From Ooceraea biroi (Eukaryota > Arthropoda > Insecta > Hymenoptera > Formicidae), in assembly GCF_003672135.1 (NCBI RefSeq), contig NC_039514.1, forward strand, positions 5,318,432 to 5,382,431: 64,000 bases of DNA, read 5' to 3'. Below, piece by piece: positions 34,003 through 44,966 of this stretch. The notes below the pieces were generated by a model. That model saw nothing but the letters and a program-made list of their open reading frames with translations. It did no database searches and was not told the DNA's origin. The first letter of the stretch is position 1, and each line of letters opens with the position of its first letter. Made by a program: the position numbers and the translations under genes.

Positions 34003-34632
34003 GGAGGGGGACGGGGCCACGCTACAAGTCCCCTCCCGAGTTAGGAGGCGGGGCCGGCGCTGCCCTAAGCTGTATCGGCGGCTTTATTAGGGGGGAGAGA
34101 ATCGGGTGGGTGACAGGGTGCCTTTATCCAAGCACCCTGGGGGGCTTGTCTGCGGGGTACGCGGACCAACCCCACGCCGTGTCGGCGGGGCATTTGCCCG
34201 GACATCCGGAGTGGTTAGGCCGGCGGGGTAGGTACCCGGGCCGCCACTGGCGCTCTGTCTTTAGACAGTGCGCCCCTCTGTTCGGGGCTTGGGAAGGAAG
34301 GGCGGAGGCTGATCCCCAGATCAGCCCCCGCCCTAAAAGCCTTCCCCGACTATAAGGAGGAGGTCCCCGGAGGACGGTGGTCAGCCCCGTTCTACGGGTG
34401 GGGAAGAAGGCCCGTAAGGGCCCCTCGGCTGCTTCGGCGGCTGGGGTATATACCAGTGGCAAGGGAGGGGTTGCGAGTGAATGCCCTCTAAGGAGGGTGC
34501 GACCCGCGACCTCTCCCGAGCACCCCCGGGAAGGCTGATGGCGGTAGGTTTAGTGGGTTAAAGCCCCACACTACTCCGTGTGTCCCCCCAGTGGAGCTCG
34601 GGGTGTCGAAGAGGATTCCCCCACCTAAAAAA
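34003..34632 (+). other. Element C 3' UTR with stem-loops shared with A
   Basis: It contains AGGGTGC..GCACCCT (34115-34121 with 34132-34138), the GGGGCATTTGCCC hairpin (34183-34204), a variant at 34219-34241 and a hairpin GGCTGAT/ATCAGCC (34307-34326). They follow the same order as in A. The last hairpin has an unrelated stem sequence in A, which suggests that the fold rather than the sequence is kept. Confidence 0.6.
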
Positions 34633-34646
34633 GGTTAGGTTAGGTT
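34633..34646 (+). repeat. Telomere-type repeat stub between C and F
   Basis: GGTTAGGTTAGGTT (14 bp) lies between the A-run of C and the first bases of F (TCCCCTCAGGG). Confidence 0.8.
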
Positions 34647-34674
34647 TCCCCTCAGGGATCCAGCTGTTGGTGGT

Positions 34675-34830
34675 GCGGCTGGATACGGGTCTGACGCACC
34701 CGAGGTTCCCGAGTCCCCTCAGGGGCTGCATGACACGTTTTGCAGTACGGGTCTAACGCACCCGGGGGTACCCGAGTTCCGCAGAGCCTGCATGCTTCGG
34801 CATGCAGTGACGGGCGTAGCGCACCCGCGG
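34675..34830 (+). repeat. Three tandem repeats at the start of F
   Basis: Diverged units of about 55-70 bp, each with ACGGG(T/C)(C/G)T(G/A)(A/G)CGCACCCG and a GCATG- or CTGCA-type end, begin near 34683, 34746 and 34810. Confidence 0.6.
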
Positions 34831-35369
34831 ACCTCAGCTGCGGGAGGTAGGGGTCTCCGTGGAGATGATTCGTGGTGGGGACTAAGGGCTGGCCGCGAAG
34901 ACCCTAGGGGCGTAGAGGGATGGCGTGCCCGAACATCTGGGCGCGCGTTGAGGGGTGTTACCCAAGCGGGGCCCCTGCTCGACGGGGTGTGGTGAGATCC
35001 TTTCAGTGGGACCGTTTGCCCAGCGGTTCTGCTCCCCCCATCAACCCACGCCGCCGAACACGGGGCCCTGTGGGTGTTGGGTGTTGGGAGGAAGGTGGCT
35101 GCCGGAGGCAACAATGATAGCAGTCACCTCCCCTTCTCCCGTCATCCGAGAAGGGACAGCGGAGGCAGCAGTACGTTCTGCCCACTGGGAGGTGCCTGTC
35201 TTCGGATGGGCGGGTGCAAAGTGCCCCCGAGGAGGGTCGAGATGCGGGAGGGGTGGAGGATGCACATGGAGGATGTCCCCCTCCCTTTGTGCCTCCTCTG
35301 CTCCACTCTTGCTATCGCGGCTCCTTTGTGGTTGGCATGACCGCACCAGGGATGTGACGGGTAGGGAGG

Positions 35370-35935
35370 CGACGCCGGCGGGGCATCTGCCCAGGCGTGT
35401 ACCTCTCTCCCCGTCAACAAGGTACTCAGTGAGGGAGCGGGGTGCCGGCGGGGATGTACCTGGGCATCTAGCTCCTTCTTCTTGGGATGGAGAGGGGCGG
35501 CAGTGTTGGCGGGGCATTTGCCCGGGCACTTCCGTCCCTCAGGAGATGGGAGGAGGCGGCGGTGTCGTCGGGGCACTAGCCTGGGCACCTCCGCCCCTTC
35601 AGTGGTGTGGAGGGGGAGAGTTAGGGGTCGGCGGAGCATATGCCCGAACACCTACCTCTCCCATGGGGTGTACGGGGAGAGGCACTCTACCACCGGGCAT
35701 GAGTGCCACTCCTTGTTTGGAGATGAGGCAGGGTGGGAGGGGATGTCGGCGGGGCATTTGCCCGGACATGTACCTCTCACCAGAACCCGTGGAAACGAGC
35801 GGAGTGAGGGGCCTACCGGCGGAGCTTTTGCTCGGGCAAGGGGCCCCTCCCCACCAAACTGATGGGTGGGGCCGGGCTGACTCCCGGGGAGGAAGATGTC
35901 GGCAGGGCATTTACCCGGACATGTGCCTGGCACCA
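35370..35935 (+). repeat. Minisatellite of GGGGCATTTGCCC hairpins in F
   Basis: Eight diverged units spaced about 50-120 bp apart (near 35376, 35450, 35509, 35567, 35631, 35749, 35817 and 35902) share GGCGGGGCATTTGCCCGGAC and a pyrimidine-rich ACCTCTCCCC. Each unit can fold on itself. An open frame (34955-36046) crosses them, with repeats of GICPG or GICPD, but this reflects the DNA repeat. Confidence 0.7.
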
Positions 35936-36046
35936 TCCATCCCCTGGAGGAGGGACTTCTTGTTCAATCAACGGCATAAATGCCGTCGCTACTTGCGAGT
36001 AAGGAGCGCGATGGGCAGATGGCGGTGGCGGCTAAAGGAAAAGTAA

Positions 36047-36260
36047 TAATAGGAATCTCTCTAGTCTGCAAGTAACGCAGATAATATTACGATACACAAT
36101 GTATTTGTAATAATACGAAATAATACTTTGTATTTCATAGACTGTGCGCTTTCATTAATATTATATGTTTACACACGTATAGTATATTTTTAAATTAGAG
36201 CAATATTATATTTTTTAAATAACTAATAACGTTTGAAGTTTTTATTACTCTCTTTAAATA
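36047..36260. other. AT-rich spacer, nothing recognised
   Basis: AT-rich sequence between the broken end of F and the next transposon. I see no gene or repeat in it. Confidence 0.5.
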
Positions 36261-36810
36261 CAGGGTGAGCCATTTTAATGTCCCACCCCAAATATTTCTT
36301 TTCTTACGCCTTTTACAAAAACATGTTTCCTACAAAAGTTGTTTGACCTCGGGAGGACAAAACAGCGATATCAATTTGTTCGCAGATGGCGCCACTTTCG
36401 AGATTTCTTCATGACGGCGATTTTTTTAAATGGAAGTCGATTGTTTTCTCGAAATAAAAGTTGTAGCTGACAATGAAAGGAATACAATGGTTTTTTGTTT
36501 TTTGAAATTGGACCGTTTTTCGCTGAGTTACAGTGTTTTAAAGTTTATAATGTAAGTAAAAAGCTTCCACGCCCATAAGTAGTGTGCGTACTTTGTGACT
36601 CCAACTCTCCACCTGTGTGTGTGTGTGCGCGCGCGCGTATGAGTGTGTGTGCACGTGTGTTGTTTCCATTATCTGGACTAATACTCTTCTGTTCAAACTT
36701 CCGTTTGATGGTTCAGCAGCTCGAGAAACGCATTCTCCAGTGCTTAGCATGATCCAGGATGAACAACGTGGACGTGGCGGGGCTTTTGTCCTTTGAGATG
36801 CTTAATTTAC

Positions 36811-36975
36811 GTGAGTCCCCTTGCCTCTCACAATTGGGGTGCTTGTTTAACGTGAGTCCCCGTGCCTCTCACAATTGGGGTGCTTGTTTAACGTGAGTCC
36901 CCGTGCCTCTCACAATTGGGGTGCTTGTTTAACGTGAGTCTCCGTGCCTCTGACGTTTGGGATGCATTTTTAAAA
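36811..36975. repeat. 41-bp tandem repeat, four copies
   Basis: Units beginning GTGAGTCCCC at 36811, 36852, 36893 and 36934, each with GCCTCTCACAATTGGGGTGC; the last is diverged. It lies inside the long-arm Tc1/mariner element. Confidence 0.9.
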
Positions 36976-37009
36976 TGAGTCCCTTCAGTATGTTACTGGA
37001 TGTTTGTAA

Positions 37010-37660
37010 TATTAGCACAAATGCTCAAACAAGTTTCCATTGACAGCGGCACACTTTATTAAACGTAATGGAAAGCTTTCTTGGACTTTTTGCAATACAC
37101 CTGGAATAATTTCTGAGAATGCGTTTCTGATACGAATTTTCATGTTGTCAATTGATGTTGGTTTTATCGCAAAAACTGTTTCTTTTACGTATCCTCACAA
37201 AAAAATCTAGTGGCGTAAGATCAGGAGATCTTGGCGGCCACTCTTGTCTTTGACTACTGATGACGATCCATTTGTTTTAAAAGAGATTATTTAAATACGT
37301 AACTACGTGGCGATGTCTATGGGGGGGGGAGCTCCGTCTTGTTGGAACCACGTATCACGAGGAAGTTCCAAGATAACATTTTCCAAAAGACATAGTAAAT
37401 GATTTTGAAGAAACATCAGATAAGTTTCACCATTTAAATTTTCCTCGAAAATAAGGTTCGATCACACAATTGCCTATGATTCCTGCCCAAACATTTAAAA
37501 ACCGATGGTGCTGAAATTCTTCATTTCTCTGCCAATGAGGATTATTTTCGGACCAATAATGACAATTGTGACGGTTTACTCCTCCTCTGTTATTAAACGT
37601 CGATTCATCTGTGAAAAGAATCCTCGAGAAGAAAGATGGATCTTCAGCAAGTTGGTTCTG
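37010..37660 (-). pseudogene. Tc1/mariner-like transposase remnant
   Basis: On the minus strand, translation near 37620-37460 gives FTDESTFNNRGGVNRHNCHY and LNVWAGIIGNCVIEPYF. Further downstream (near 37240-37210) it gives WPPRSPDLTPLDFF. These are the first and last catalytic regions of an IS630/Tc1/mariner transposase whose final acidic residue is Asp in DLTPLDFF. Stops and deletions lie between. It is clearly related to the better preserved gene at 52864-53929. Confidence 0.7.
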
Positions 37661-38311
37661 AGCCCAATCACATTTATCGATAAATGTGTCTCTCTAAATG
37701 TGATTTAAACATGTTGATAAATATGGACGTATTCCAAAAGCACATTTATCGATAAATGTGATCTCAGAATACAGTCCAAAGCCCCGCCACGTCCACGTCA
37801 TTCATCCTGGATAATGCTAAGCACTGGAGAATGCGTTTCTCGAGCTGCTGAACCATCAAACGGAAGTTTGAACAGAAGAGTATTAGTCCAGATAATGGAA
37901 ACAACACACGTTCACACACACTCATACGCGCGCGCGCACACACACACACAGGTGGAGAGTTGGAGTCACAAAGTACGCACACTACTTATGGGCGTGGAAG
38001 CTTTTTACTTACATTATAAACTTTAAAACACTGTAACTCAGCGAAAAACGGTCCAATTTCAAAAAACAAAAAACCGTTGTATTCCTTTCATTGTCAGCTA
38101 CAACTTTTATTTCGAGAAAAAAATCGACTTCCATTTAAAAAAATCGCCGTCATGAAGAAATCTCGAAAGTGGCGCCATCTGCGAACAAATTGATATTGCT
38201 GTTTTGTGTCTCCCCGAGGTTAAACAACTTTTGTAGGAAACATTTTTTTGTAAAAGGCGTAAGAAAAGAAATATTTGGAGTGGGACATTAATTAAAATGG
38301 CCCACCCTGTA

Positions 38312-38787
38312 TTTTGGAAACGGTTCAAATTACGAAAAATCGTGAAACACGTGTTCGATCGTTTCGAGGGGCTACTCTTTCAAGAATGGTGGAGCGGTTG
38401 CCCCCCTCAAGGGCAACCCCAGGGGAATCCCAACTTTAAAATTTTTAATGAAACCCCCCATAAAGTATTATATCGATAGAAAGGGCATAAAAAAAAGAAA
38501 TTTTTGCTGCAAGGCAGAGGTTGATACGTTTATCCGTTCGAAAGTTATTTGAAGTCAAACTTCAAAAAAATCGTTACTCCTATTTAGAAAATCCTAAAAG
38601 AACGTTCGAGATATGAAATTTTCGTTTTTATTATATATATAATAAAAATAAGATAAAATGGGACATCCTGTTTATTATAATTTATGAAAGAAAAAGATAT
38701 TGACTGGTAAGGAAGTTAAAAGAGAAAAGCGAATTAATATAACCTAACAGATGGATGATTTTATTTTCCCATTTTATTCATCGTAAT
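38312..38787. other. Unassigned AT-rich spacer
   Basis: No gene is seen. GGGACATCCTG near 38660 resembles the end of a Tc1/mariner-type inverted repeat but has no visible partner. Confidence 0.4.
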
Positions 38788-40630
38788 AAATAAAGGTAAA
38801 TATATACAATAACGGACCCAGCCTCAATGACCTTGACCTTGACATATATTGTAGAGGTCACCTCCCTGAGTGACCTTCAAGAGGTTTTAGCCGTCGCTCG
38901 TTGTTTATTAAAAAGTTATTAACAAAAGAAGTTTAATAATTGTGTACGAATTTTCAGCTGTCCACGCGAAGCAAGGACTTGAATTTGACATATATTACAA
39001 AGGTCACCTTCCTGAATAACCCGCACTAGGTTTCACCCTTCGCTCGTTGTTTGTTAAAAAGTTATTAACAAAAATGTTTAATGAATAAAGCATAATTTTA
39101 CGATACCATATACGTTTACGAAAGAGTATATTTGATGGAATTTTAGCTTTAAATTGTTAACTTTTGGTTCGGCAACGTTATAGTTTTTACCCAATGCAGC
39201 AACGGATCTAATAGACTCTTTATATATGCTTAACAATAGCAATCTTTATTTGACAAAATAAACTATACTTCTTAACTGAATACAAACTTGTTCTTATAAA
39301 ACTTTTGTCTCTCACGTTACAATAAAACGGTAAGGCGCGAACCTCGTCGCTAACAGTATCGCGCTATAAAACAAAAAATGCACGCGGCCGTTCTACCAAC
39401 ATAATATATAACGTACAATATCGTTGTTGCCAACTAACATTCAACATAAATCAGAAATAGGTTTGGGTTAGGTTATATTTTCCGAAACTGGAGCCCCGAA
39501 CACATACGCTCGTTTTCAGCCCGCTTCGCGGGAGGGCGGGGGGAGGGGGCTTTGCCCCTCCCACCGCCGGAATCCGTGGCGTGTACCAGGTGATAAAAAT
39601 CTGCACGGTGAAATCTGTTATATTGGCCCCGGCGGGCAGTGTTGCTATTCGGGCCGCTTTTTCTCGCGCATGCGCTTGGAAATCGGTCTCAGAGACGTAC
39701 TAATATAAGAAAAAAGGAGTACTTTCAAACCCTTTGCTTAAGCTGTTATAATAATAATCTAAAATTTTATTATTAATAATTAAGTAGTAAAAGTAAAGAA
39801 ATAATAAAAAGTGAAATATGTACATATAATTTTACTTTAATAATAATAAATATAATATTATAACAAACAGACTAAAGAAGAAAAGGATGTTTAAATAATT
39901 TTTAATTACGTTTTAATAGTTAAAATACTTTATTTGGCAGAATCACAAAGAATACCAACATTTATTGCGAGAGGAAGGAAAACTGCCATAAAACCTTACT
40001 AGTATTCATAAAATAAAATATACATGACAGATATTAATTAACAATTATAAATACAAAATCCACATTTTTCTTAATATAAATATAATTATAAACATAAAAT
40101 ACATATTTACATATTTAATCTATGTAGTCAACATACAAACTTACAAACAATAGTTATTAAATATTTAAATTCTGTAATAATATGTAAAACCAAACATAAG
40201 GTCTTTAAGAATATTAACAAAAATTAATTTTCTTAATTATAACAGAATAAATAATTATAATTATAAATAAGAAAATAATTTTTCTAAATAAAAATTGCAC
40301 ATTATGCAGGTACATAAGTTCTTGGCGAGTGGAGAACTTGGCGGAATCGAGACAATAGATTTAAGGTATCCCCGATGAATCTTGTCGCACGCGCGGAAAA
40401 TCGTCCATCCCTTCTGTCAGGGCGGGCTCATCTACCCTGAGTGTATTCGAAGGATTTAGCGGAGGCTCGCCAGAAAAAAACATGGAAAAAAACATGGTTA
40501 ATACATGTAATTTGTCAAATAACAATATACAACTAACATGAAATATAATGTGACAATAATGAAATAAAATTAAAAATATTATATGAAAAGTTTACATAAA
40601 TAAAAAAAATAAATGTTAAACACTATCAGA

Positions 40631-42062
40631 TTAACTGCTATCAGATTGTCTTGCATATAAATTTTGCGGGTTATGCAACTCTAAATGTCTTGAATCAATT
40701 TCAAAATTAATACAATTAATGCCTTCAGCCTGAAAACTAGATCGCACAATGCTAATCGCGGAAACAGTATCAACAGATGATCGATTTCGTTTTTTATTTT
40801 TTACGTCAGTAAGTATTGAAAAAATCCGTTCGGCTTCGGCATTTGAATGGGGAAGAGAAAGGACTGCTTCAACTAATAATTTTAAATTTGGAAAAACTTT
40901 CTCTTCATTATCATTTTTATATTCTAATATGTTTTGCCACACTTTATCAATTTCTAAAGAAAATAATTCTGTTTTTTGTGATTCATCGAAAATTGATGAC
41001 AGAATTCTCCATTCAAACACTAATTTTGTAATATCAATGTGTGTATTATTTATACGCGCTGCAATATCTGTTAAATCTCTAATTTTAATTCTGCCTTCGT
41101 CAAAAAGAGCAATTTTCGGATTTAAAAAAGTTAATTGTTGAAAAAATATAGATTTGTATGGTAAACGTTTTACCATTTCCCGGACTGCTGTTTTATAAAA
41201 GTCTAAACATTTTAACCGAACTTCTTGCGCGCATTCTACAGATTGTGTTGCTAAAAAGTTTTCACAGTCGGGTCCCACATATATATTATTAAGATCTTGT
41301 ATCTGATTCTCATCGTCAATATCTAAAGAAATAATATTTTGCAAAACCTCTGGATGTATAAAATTTTGAGCAATTTGCAGAATTATTTGTTGAGACTCTT
41401 CAAATAATTTATGAATCAAAATTTTGCGTGACTGGAAAGTAGCGTTAAAAATATTGAAATATAATAACAAATATTTTAAAAATAATAAATATGTTTTTAT
41501 GTTATTATTATTTAAATCTGTTAAAATAATTTCCGCAGATCTTAATTTATCTTCGTGAACAGTAATATAAAATAACTTTTTAAAGCTTTCCAATTGTCGA
41601 GAAATCTGACCACTCATTTGTGCAAAACAAGCCATCTTGTATTTGCTAATTTTAAAATTTTATTTTTTTCTATTTCAAAAAACTCTTGAAATTCTTGTAA
41701 CATCGCGCATCTCTTTTCACTGCCCGAAATATAAGTAGCAACTCCTCTAACTAAATTCTCGCAAGATTGTGGCAATTTCTCGCAGGCTTTACTAGCTATA
41801 ATCGCGGAAGAATGGCATATACAATTCAACAAAATTTTCCCGGAACTTCGGACTGTAAACGAGAAAAAAAAGAATTAATACATCCAATCATAACGGATGT
41901 ATTATCACTTGCCATTCCAACTATATTTTGAATAGGAATTTGATGTTTTTCTAAAAGTTTCTGAAATGATTCAAAAAGATTGTTTGAGGAACAATTTACA
42001 GTATTTAATGGTAATATTTCCAATAATTTTGTTTCGACTGTTTTATTTATCGGTGACAAATA
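40631..42062 (-). pseudogene. hAT 2 transposase, middle and C-terminal part
   Basis: Three consecutive minus-strand frames. 42062-41826 has IVGMASDNTSVMIGC. 41832-41614 has LNCICHSSAIIASKAC and RGVATYISGSEKRC. 41635-40631 ends with the hAT dimerisation region (LSLPHSNAEAERIFSILTDV). The breaks near 41830 and 41625 are frameshifts, judged against the intact hAT 1 protein. The 5' end of this part meets the inserted palindrome at the TTGTACAA duplication. Confidence 0.8.
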
Positions 42063-42449
42063 TTGTACAAGCAACGGCATAAATGCCTTCCTTCGGTTAT
42101 GACTAACAGTCGGTAACGGCAGATGGCACGACCGTGATGTGGACGGAGGCGGCGCGGCGCACACAGGCGAATTCTTACAAATTCAAAACCTAAAATATAA
42201 AATTAAGGTGTTTTCGAAATCTAGTTTAATAAATAATGTATTGATAATGACTATCAAAGAATCATTTGCAGTTATGAACAAAAATTAACCATTGTTTTTA
42301 AAAAATGCCATTTTTAATCTGACGAGTTCATATTATTGCAAAATTTAAACACTAAGTTATTGTTTGTATTTTAATAACATTAAGAACTTATCGATCAAAA
42401 TGATAAGAACGTGCTAATAACATAAGCATCGCCAGCGTAAACATAGTAT

Positions 42450-42780
42450 TGTTACGTCCGGGCAGACTCCGGTCGTCTCGCGCGCACACGCTCGCTGTCA
42501 CTTGCGCGCTCGCGTAAATAATACTCGCGTTTACGAAATAGAATAGAACTTTATTCTAATTATATCGGATCGGATGTATAATTCGTGCAGTTATCGGAGC
42601 GGCTCGCGACACGTCCAGCTGGGATCACAGCTGAGCTTCAACTCCTTGTTCCCATCTTGTTTAGCCGTTGCCGCGGAGATGTTGATTCGCCCCGGAGACG
42701 TCAACTCGCGTCTTCTTTCCAGCTGACTCTCAGCTGCACGCCCGGCTCCGTTACACCGGGTGGCCAACCCGGATGTAACA
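42450..42780. repeat. Solo LTR in the left arm
   Basis: 331 bp from TGTTACGTCCGGG to CCCGGATGTAACA with a 4-bp duplication GTAT (42446-42449 and 42781-42784). No internal retroelement sequence adjoins it. Confidence 0.8.
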
Positions 42781-43057
42781 GTATGTATACATATTAATAT
42801 ATTTTTATGTATATATACTATATATTGTTAAAGCTAAATAATAAATAATAATAAAATAAAATTTATTAAGAATATTTTTCAATATATCTAATTAATATAT
42901 ATAAGATATATATATATATATATATATTTAATATATGATATATGGAAAGTTATTCAAGAAATATGTTTGAGACTGTTTCGACGTTATTAAATCTTTGGTG
43001 GCCCTGAAAAGGATCGATTTTTTCCGGTAAAGAGGTCGATAGTGAATAGTCCGTCAG

Positions 43058-44089
43058 TCAGTAATCAGTCCAGTATCCGTCACGATCGATAACTTGATTT
43101 AGTCGATTAGGAATCGAATTAATCAAATTTGCGAGGAAGTCGGGTTGAAACTGAAGTTCTTCCCAGACTTCTCTCGCATGGGCGGCTAACGCTGCTGTCG
43201 TCCTCTCCCTTCTTGGTTCCCATCGTTGAACCATTTGTGCCCAAACATTTTCGATCAAATTTAGATCTGGCGAACGAGCAGGCCATTGGATTAAATGAAT
43301 CTCCGAATGATTTCGAAACCATGCTTGTGCTTCCCGTGATGAATGGACACTAGAATTATCCTGCACTAATCGAATAACTGGCATGTCCTCTGCGGGGTAG
43401 ATTTCACGTACTAACGGAAGAAATACTTCTTCCAGTATGCGAATGTACTGCGCAGAGTTCATGCGTGTGGGAATGTCCACCAGCTCTCCGATTGTAGTGC
43501 CAGAAATCCAGCCCCACATTGCACAGGAAATCCTTCCACTTCTGTGGATAGGCACAACATGATTAAGATTCAACCGTTGATCACGTAATCGCCATATGTG
43601 AGGTTGACGGTCGGTACACGATACAAAGACCTTTTCATCGGCCCAGATCATGGCCTCCCATTTCTCACGGCTTGTCGCCAAGCTGTCCAAAGCAAACGCG
43701 ACACGTTGCTCCCGATGTTCAGGAGTCAACGGAATTTTGTGAGCTGGACGATAGCAGTGAAGTCCGGCTTCATTTAGTCGTCGTCTTGCAGTCCTGTCCG
43801 ATATGTCGACGTCCGCAGTCTGGATGGCTTCTGCAACTGTGCCAAAAGGCCGTTGTTGCATTGAAGCGACGAGATTTTCGTCTTCGTCCCGTGTCGTCCG
43901 TCGTGGTCGGCGATTATGCTTGTGATGATCATGCAATGCATGATCACCGCCTTCAGCATACCTCTGTATCCACGTGCGTACTGTCTTTGTGGAGCGTGGA
44001 ATATCAGCAGCAATATCTGCTACTGATCTTCCAGCTTGCCACTGTCCCACTATGCGACCTCTCACCTCGGGGCACAAATTTTTAAACAT
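43058..44089 (-). CDS. Tc1-type transposase, intact
   Basis: A 343-residue uninterrupted frame from ATG 44089, the usual length for Tc1 transposases. The N-terminus is a helix-turn-helix DNA-binding region (RGRIVGQWQAGRSVADIA, then a second domain with RRPRRTTRDEDENLVASM). The catalytic region shows WADEKVFVSC, VQDNSSVHSS and SPDLNLIENVWAQM, giving the D, D and E of a DDE transposase. It would cut and paste elements carrying its ends. It sits between the arms of the palindromic element, but I do not find convincing Tc1 inverted repeats with TA flanks right beside it. A TATA-like box lies 60 bp upstream. The intact frame suggests recent activity. Confidence 0.9.
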   Translation of the reverse strand: MFKNLCPEVRGRIVGQWQAGRSVADIAADIPRSTKTVRTWIQRYAEGGDHALHDHHKHNRRPRRTTRDEDENLVASMQQRPFGTVAEAIQTADVDISDRTARRRLNEAGLHCYRPAHKIPLTPEHREQRVAFALDSLATSREKWEAMIWADEKVFVSCTDRQPHIWRLRDQRLNLNHVVPIHRSGRISCAMWGWISGTTIGELVDIPTRMNSAQYIRILEEVFLPLVREIYPAEDMPVIRLVQDNSSVHSSREAQAWFRNHSEIHLIQWPARSPDLNLIENVWAQMVQRWEPRRERTTAALAAHAREVWEELQFQPDFLANLINSIPNRLNQVIDRDGYWTDY

Positions 44090-44147
44090 GACGTAACGCG
44101 CACCTGCAATAAGTTACAAGATAAAACGTATCGCCTCCCGCGAGTTG

Positions 44148-44155
44148 TATTTATA
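44148..44155 (-). promoter_or_regulatory. TATA box for the Tc1-type transposase
   Basis: TATAAATA on the minus strand lies about 60 bp before ATG 44089, leaving room for a short leader. Its use is inferred from position. Confidence 0.5.
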
Positions 44156-44405
44156 CGATTTGCGGGAAGCGCTGCGGCTCATTTTCAGATTGTGCATTGT
44201 TTTTCCGTGAAATCGTAACATTGGACTCGCTAATTAATCGCCAATAGGAATTGAAGAATTTGTTATATGCATTTCATTGGTTCGCATCGACACACCCCGT
44301 TGGGTATATAAACGATGCGCGAGTCCAGTGATATTATAAACAAAACGTCTTTGTCGAGAGAAGACGGAACTCTCCCTGCTTATTTCTTCTTTTCGAGGCT
44401 GCGTA

Positions 44406-44878
44406 AAGGTTGTTCTACATTAGTCGCAAGCGATTGACCACATGCACATTAATCGCAAGTCGCACGAGTCTTATCTCAGCAAACACAAAGTAACAGGTAA
44501 TATACATGTTAGTTAATAATTGCGACGCTTTCGTAGACACTCAGATTATTAGATCTCAAGTTAGTTAATAATGTTAGTTAATAATTTCCCACTCGTTAAT
44601 ATAAATACAACATAACATACGTGTTATGTAACAATTACATTGTTGAGTGGGAAATTATAACTAACATGTATATTACCTGTTACTTTGTGTTTGCTGGGAT
44701 TATATTATATGGTTGCCATGATAACAAAGCTCGACGCTCAGGTTATTGCAAATTGCAGAGACGCAAATGTCAAATTTGACCAAACTTTGCGACTGCTACT
44801 TGCGAGCAGTTTACGATCGGAAGTAGTGCAGCTTACGTTCATGCGATTACTTGCTTGCGTCTAATGTAGAACGACCTT
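44406..44878. mobile_element. MITE inside the palindromic element
   Basis: A 473-bp piece with inverted ends AAGGTTGTTCTACATTAG and CTAATGTAGAACGACCTT, flanked by TA on both sides, as for Tc1/mariner insertions. It is non-coding and contains a smaller inverted-repeat piece at 44477-44696. Confidence 0.7.
44477..44696. repeat. 220-bp inverted-repeat piece nested in the MITE
   Basis: Arms of about 40 bp (CAGCAAACACAAAGTAACAG at the left, its inverted copy at the right) around AT-rich DNA. It is probably a small MITE; no clear duplication of the target is visible. Confidence 0.65.
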
Positions 44879-44966
44879 TACTCGCAAACAATGAGGCTGT
44901 CATCACTGTATGCGACTAACTCGCATTATCTGCAGTAATATATATTATTTTTCAGGGCCAGAAATC

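Larger units (their letters stand above)
29789..34632 (+). mobile_element. Non-LTR retrotransposon C, 5'-truncated, close relative of A
   Basis: It begins inside ORF1, just before the knuckle region, which is typical of incomplete reverse transcription. It continues through ORF2 to a 3' UTR very like that of A, an A-run at 34627-34632 and a GGTTAGG stub. The RT is split by the second copy of the TTGGACAC MITE (32806-33142). Confidence 0.85.
34647..36046 (+). mobile_element. Non-LTR element F, partial (repeat-rich UTR sequence only)
   Basis: It starts after GGTT with CCCCTC, like B, so it is probably the 5' end of another array member. It contains two blocks of tandem repeats and no ORF1 or ORF2 motif. 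The GC-rich sequence stops near 36046 and changes abruptly to AT-rich DNA with no A-run or GGTTAGG tail, so the element is truncated at its 3' side. Its second repeat block shares the GGGGCATTTGCCC hairpin with the 3' UTRs of A and C. Confidence 0.55.
36261..38309 (-). mobile_element. Tc1/mariner-superfamily element with about 530-bp inverted repeats
   Basis: CAGGGTGAGCC.. at the left and GGCCCACCCTG at the right are flanked by TA on both sides. The arms 36261-36787 and 37777-38309 are nearly identical inverted copies; a 70-codon open frame in each gives the same peptide on opposite strands. The middle holds a decayed transposase on the minus strand and a 41-bp tandem repeat. The element at 52236-54238 belongs to the same group. 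Confidence 0.85.

Noticed and set aside
5838..34646. A true chromosome end
   Set aside because: The TTAGG stubs are only 9-19 bp, and the window continues for 30 kb with other elements; a subtelomeric or internal array is all that can be claimed.
34955..36046. 363-codon frame across F as a novel protein
   Set aside because: Its repeats (GICPG or GICPD) mirror the DNA hairpin repeats, and frames stay open because of GC-rich composition.
36811..36975. 41-bp direct repeats as a CRISPR-like array
   Set aside because: The copies abut without spacers, and the setting is a eukaryotic transposon.
36538..38026. Two identical 70-aa proteins on opposite strands (36538-36750 and 37814-38026)
   Set aside because: They are the two arms of an inverted-repeat transposon, not duplicated genes; the translation is dominated by a CA/TG microsatellite.
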